This document shows positions 61,911 to 64,000 of a stretch of DNA of 64,000 bases, piece after piece. Location: positions 6,462,154 through 6,526,153 of the forward strand of contig NC_084886.1 in the NCBI RefSeq assembly GCF_958979055.1, written 5' to 3'. The notes beneath the pieces are model-generated. The model had not been told where the DNA came from and made no database searches. It saw only the letters and a list, made by a program, of their open reading frames with translations. The stretch is from Alnus glutinosa (taxonomy: Eukaryota; Streptophyta; Magnoliopsida; Fagales; Betulaceae). Within the stretch, counting starts at the first letter, position 1. The number at the start of each line of letters is the position of its first letter. Made by a program: the position numbers and the translations under genes.

Positions 61911-62373
61911 AAAGATTAGAATTGGGAGAAGAATTGTTGGAGAATCTAAGGCAGAGCTCTGGGGGAAGATCTTATAGATGTATCCGTTGGTGACTAAAGA
62001 ATAGAGACAAAAGCATCGGGAGATTTGGGGCGAGATGATTGAGAGCAAGAAAAGCGAGAGTAAGGGAGAGCTTCGGAATTTGCAAAATTCCGTAAACTAC
62101 GGAGACATCAAAGCTTCTTCGAGGTGTAGGAGTGACAAGGCCAATAGGTCGTAGGGGCGCCTATTGGCCTTGTGGGTGCCATTTGATTTCTTTTGCTGGT
62201 AGTCTTTTGGTTGTTTCTTTGTTTTCTAGGTTTTGTCTTGGGGGCTGTTTTGCAGGGTTGTTCGGGTTTTTTCGGGTCAGTTGTGGTTCTTCTGTATATA
62301 CTTTCTATGTATGTCGGCGCGCTTTTTTTTCAATAAAATCAACGTACTTATCAAAAAAAAAAAAAAAGATTAG
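61911..62373 (+). mobile_element. 5'-truncated L1 copy with 9-bp TSD
   Basis: AAAGATTAG flanks it at 61,911-61,919 and 62,365-62,373. The ~445 bp between closely match the 3' end of the L1 at 3,627-6,042 (from about 5,557 on), including the ELRNLQ-type ORF tail and the poly-A. The high similarity suggests a fairly recent insertion. Confidence 0.85.
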
Positions 62374-62546
62374 TGGCCTTATGATCATTGGCTTGTTTAT
62401 TGAAAACAAATTGTCATTTAGATCCCTAGAGAAAAGCTTTTATTTGCTTTTTCAAATTGAACAAATCATTAGTACACTTGGTGCTACAACCTTGAGATAA
62501 GTAGTGTTTGCCCCTTTTTTTTCTTCTAAATGCAGTCCGCGACAGC

Positions 62547-63856
62547 CTACTCATCCTTGTCGTCGTCTTCATCATAGTTGAAGGGTAGCGGTACAGACTT
62601 GAATGCTCGGTACTTGCCAACATTAGTCAAATGCTCATTCTCCAACCTGATAAATCACCAAAATTTAGAAGCTCATAACTTGCACCAACTCTCAACAAGC
62701 CATCCCACATCTTATGCATAAATCTTTAGCCTATATTAACATGTAGGAATATAATATCAAAATTTGACTGAAAATGTTGGTTACCTGAAGAAATTCCATA
62801 TCCCACGACGAATGATCTCTAGGCTGGCTACAATGGTGATTAAGGACTCTGTATGTAAGAAAGACACCTTCAACTCCACTACAGTTTGCAACCAAGCAAA
62901 CCTCAGTAAAACATTCAACACCTGCATTGTCGTGAACTTAAAGATTGTTAGTGTCAGAATTTTTTATGCAAACCCTCCTAATGTAAAGTCATATTTGCTC
63001 ACCATGGCTCCAAAATATACACTTTTGTGAGGTATTAGGAGCTTGTCTCTCAACCAGCGGTTCTTCGATTGCCGTTGAAGAAGCCCCCAGTCAATACAGA
63101 GGTCCCAGTACGTACTAACAATTGCTGCACCGGCTGAGAAAATCCAGGCTAAAGCTCTCCAACCCAATCCCTTGTTAAGACTGTAAGCTGTCCTCATGCA
63201 AACAGCCACAATTGTCAGAAAATATTTCAGCCCGTTATATCCCTGCATAGAATCTCTCTCTTCATACAGGCGACGGATGCACTGAAGAAGAAAAAGGGAT
63301 GTATAAGTGTCTGCAGCAATAATCATATCATTCGAGTAGAAGAAGGTAAGTTCAGTGCATGCCTGAAGGAGTCGAGACCAGTATGGAATCACAGCAACAA
63401 TGAAACAGAAAGTTTTGAATACGGTGCTTTTTTTGCAAGTGTTGTGTCTATGTTTGTAGTCTCCCCAACCATAGTAGCAAATGTAGAACTCAAGACTTCT
63501 AAGGGCTTGCACCTGAACAAAATAATGATCAATAGAGCGAATTTCTTGATGGGCGAAAGAAAAAGGAAATTTGTAGATTGATTCAGAGCATATGCCATTT
63601 TGCTAACCTGGCTAGTCAACTGATCTGCCAAGAAGAAATCTGGGAGTGTGACCTGCAGTGGAAAGAAAGTCGCAAATGTTAAATAATACACACCCACACC
63701 CACCAAGTCACCGCAGTTCAATTATAATTATCTTTATCGACCATTTTTTACCTTGTACAAAGGAGCACAGATACAGTGGAAGAGACATGTGAGGAAGAAG
63801 AAACGACCTGTGCGATACATTATGTTGAATGGGCAGAAAAATATGATAAGCACAAG
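62547..63856 (-). CDS. PHO1-family phosphate exporter, 3' exons (partial, runs off the window)
   Basis: Six exons are seen: 63,856-63,752, 63,652-63,608, 63,512-63,363, 63,281-63,003, 62,921-62,785 and 62,646-62,547. They encode 271 residues of the C-terminal EXS domain without a break. Known PHO1 proteins sit in Golgi/plasma membranes and export phosphate to the xylem. Diagnostic segments are [74 protein letters not shown] and the end [20 protein letters not shown]. The intron at 63,362-63,282 has a GC donor (CAG|GCATGC), is 81 nt long and contains no stop, so its retention would add 27 residues in frame. The SPX half and earlier membrane exons must lie beyond the right edge. The paralogue at 54,870-57,749 is broken and points the opposite way. 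Confidence 0.92.
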
Positions 63857-63911
63857 CTGCATGCACAGAAAGACAGGATCAGGTTCAGTACGTGTATGCA
63901 TTAGAAGTTAA

Positions 63912-64000
63912 GGCTCCTTTTGTTTCTGAGTAAAATATTTTTTGAAAAATATTTACTATATTTTTTTTGATATTTGGTACGACCGAAAATAACAATCAAA
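63912..64000. mobile_element. Edge of a non-autonomous element related to 866-1,475
   Basis: GGCTCCTTTTGTTTCTGAG, then TATTTGGTACGACCGAAAAT, resembles the terminus at about 866-930. It is cut by the window end and lies in an intron of the PHO1-family gene. Confidence 0.4.

Noticed and set aside
63363-63512. Continuous reading from 63,512 to below 63,003 as one exon
   Set aside because: The paralogue splits at the same point with a normal intron, and the extra 27 residues resemble no PHO1 sequence I know; retention remains possible as an isoform.

Overview
The window is nuclear DNA of a flowering plant, most likely a woody eudicot. The signs are spliced genes with GT-AG introns, plant-specific families (GT37 xyloglucan fucosyltransferase, PHO1 phosphate exporters, a GCK-domain protein, mitochondrial ribosomal proteins) and dense plant transposons (Copia and TRIM-like LTR elements, L1 LINEs, MULEs, CACTA, MITEs, a tRNA-derived SINE). 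The L1 ORF1 type resembles predicted proteins I associate with Fagales (oak and walnut order); that link is from memory and is not proven by the sequence.

Layout. Bases 1-17,300 are mostly repeats: a 106-bp triplication, a non-autonomous L1, a worn Copia fossil carrying a nested MULE and a nested TRIM-like LTR element, then a second L1 (minus strand) inserted at the junction of a 344-bp tandem duplication. Two intronless paralogues of a five-bladed beta-propeller glycosidase-like protein (17,350-18,813 and 33,835-35,280, both minus) enclose about 15 kb of AT-rich and transposon DNA, including a truncated CACTA element. The gene-dense part follows: mS23 (minus, 4 exons, 37,361-44,057, with an L1 in intron 2), a FUT1-like xyloglucan fucosyltransferase (minus, 2 exons, 44,951-48,207), bL32m (plus, 3 exons, 50,201-52,029), a PHO1-like pseudogene (plus, 54,870-57,749), a GCK-domain gene (plus, 59,120-59,761) and the 3' half of an intact PHO1-like gene (minus, 62,547-63,856, continuing off the right edge).

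How the genes relate. mS23 and bL32m are subunits of the two halves of the mitochondrial ribosome. The FUT1-like enzyme finishes xyloglucan side chains in the Golgi, and PHO1 proteins export phosphate. They do not form a pathway. The interest lies in the gene order: as I remember Arabidopsis, it keeps complementary halves of this block on two chromosomes, which would make this window an unsplit ancestral arrangement. I found no tRNA, rRNA or CRISPR, and no evidence of a wholly new system. The most notable observations are this block, a frame-keeping 81-nt GC-AG intron in the PHO1 gene, the freshly broken PHO1 copy, a near-perfect 38-bp-arm hairpin, and microscopic LINE-tail insertions in introns.
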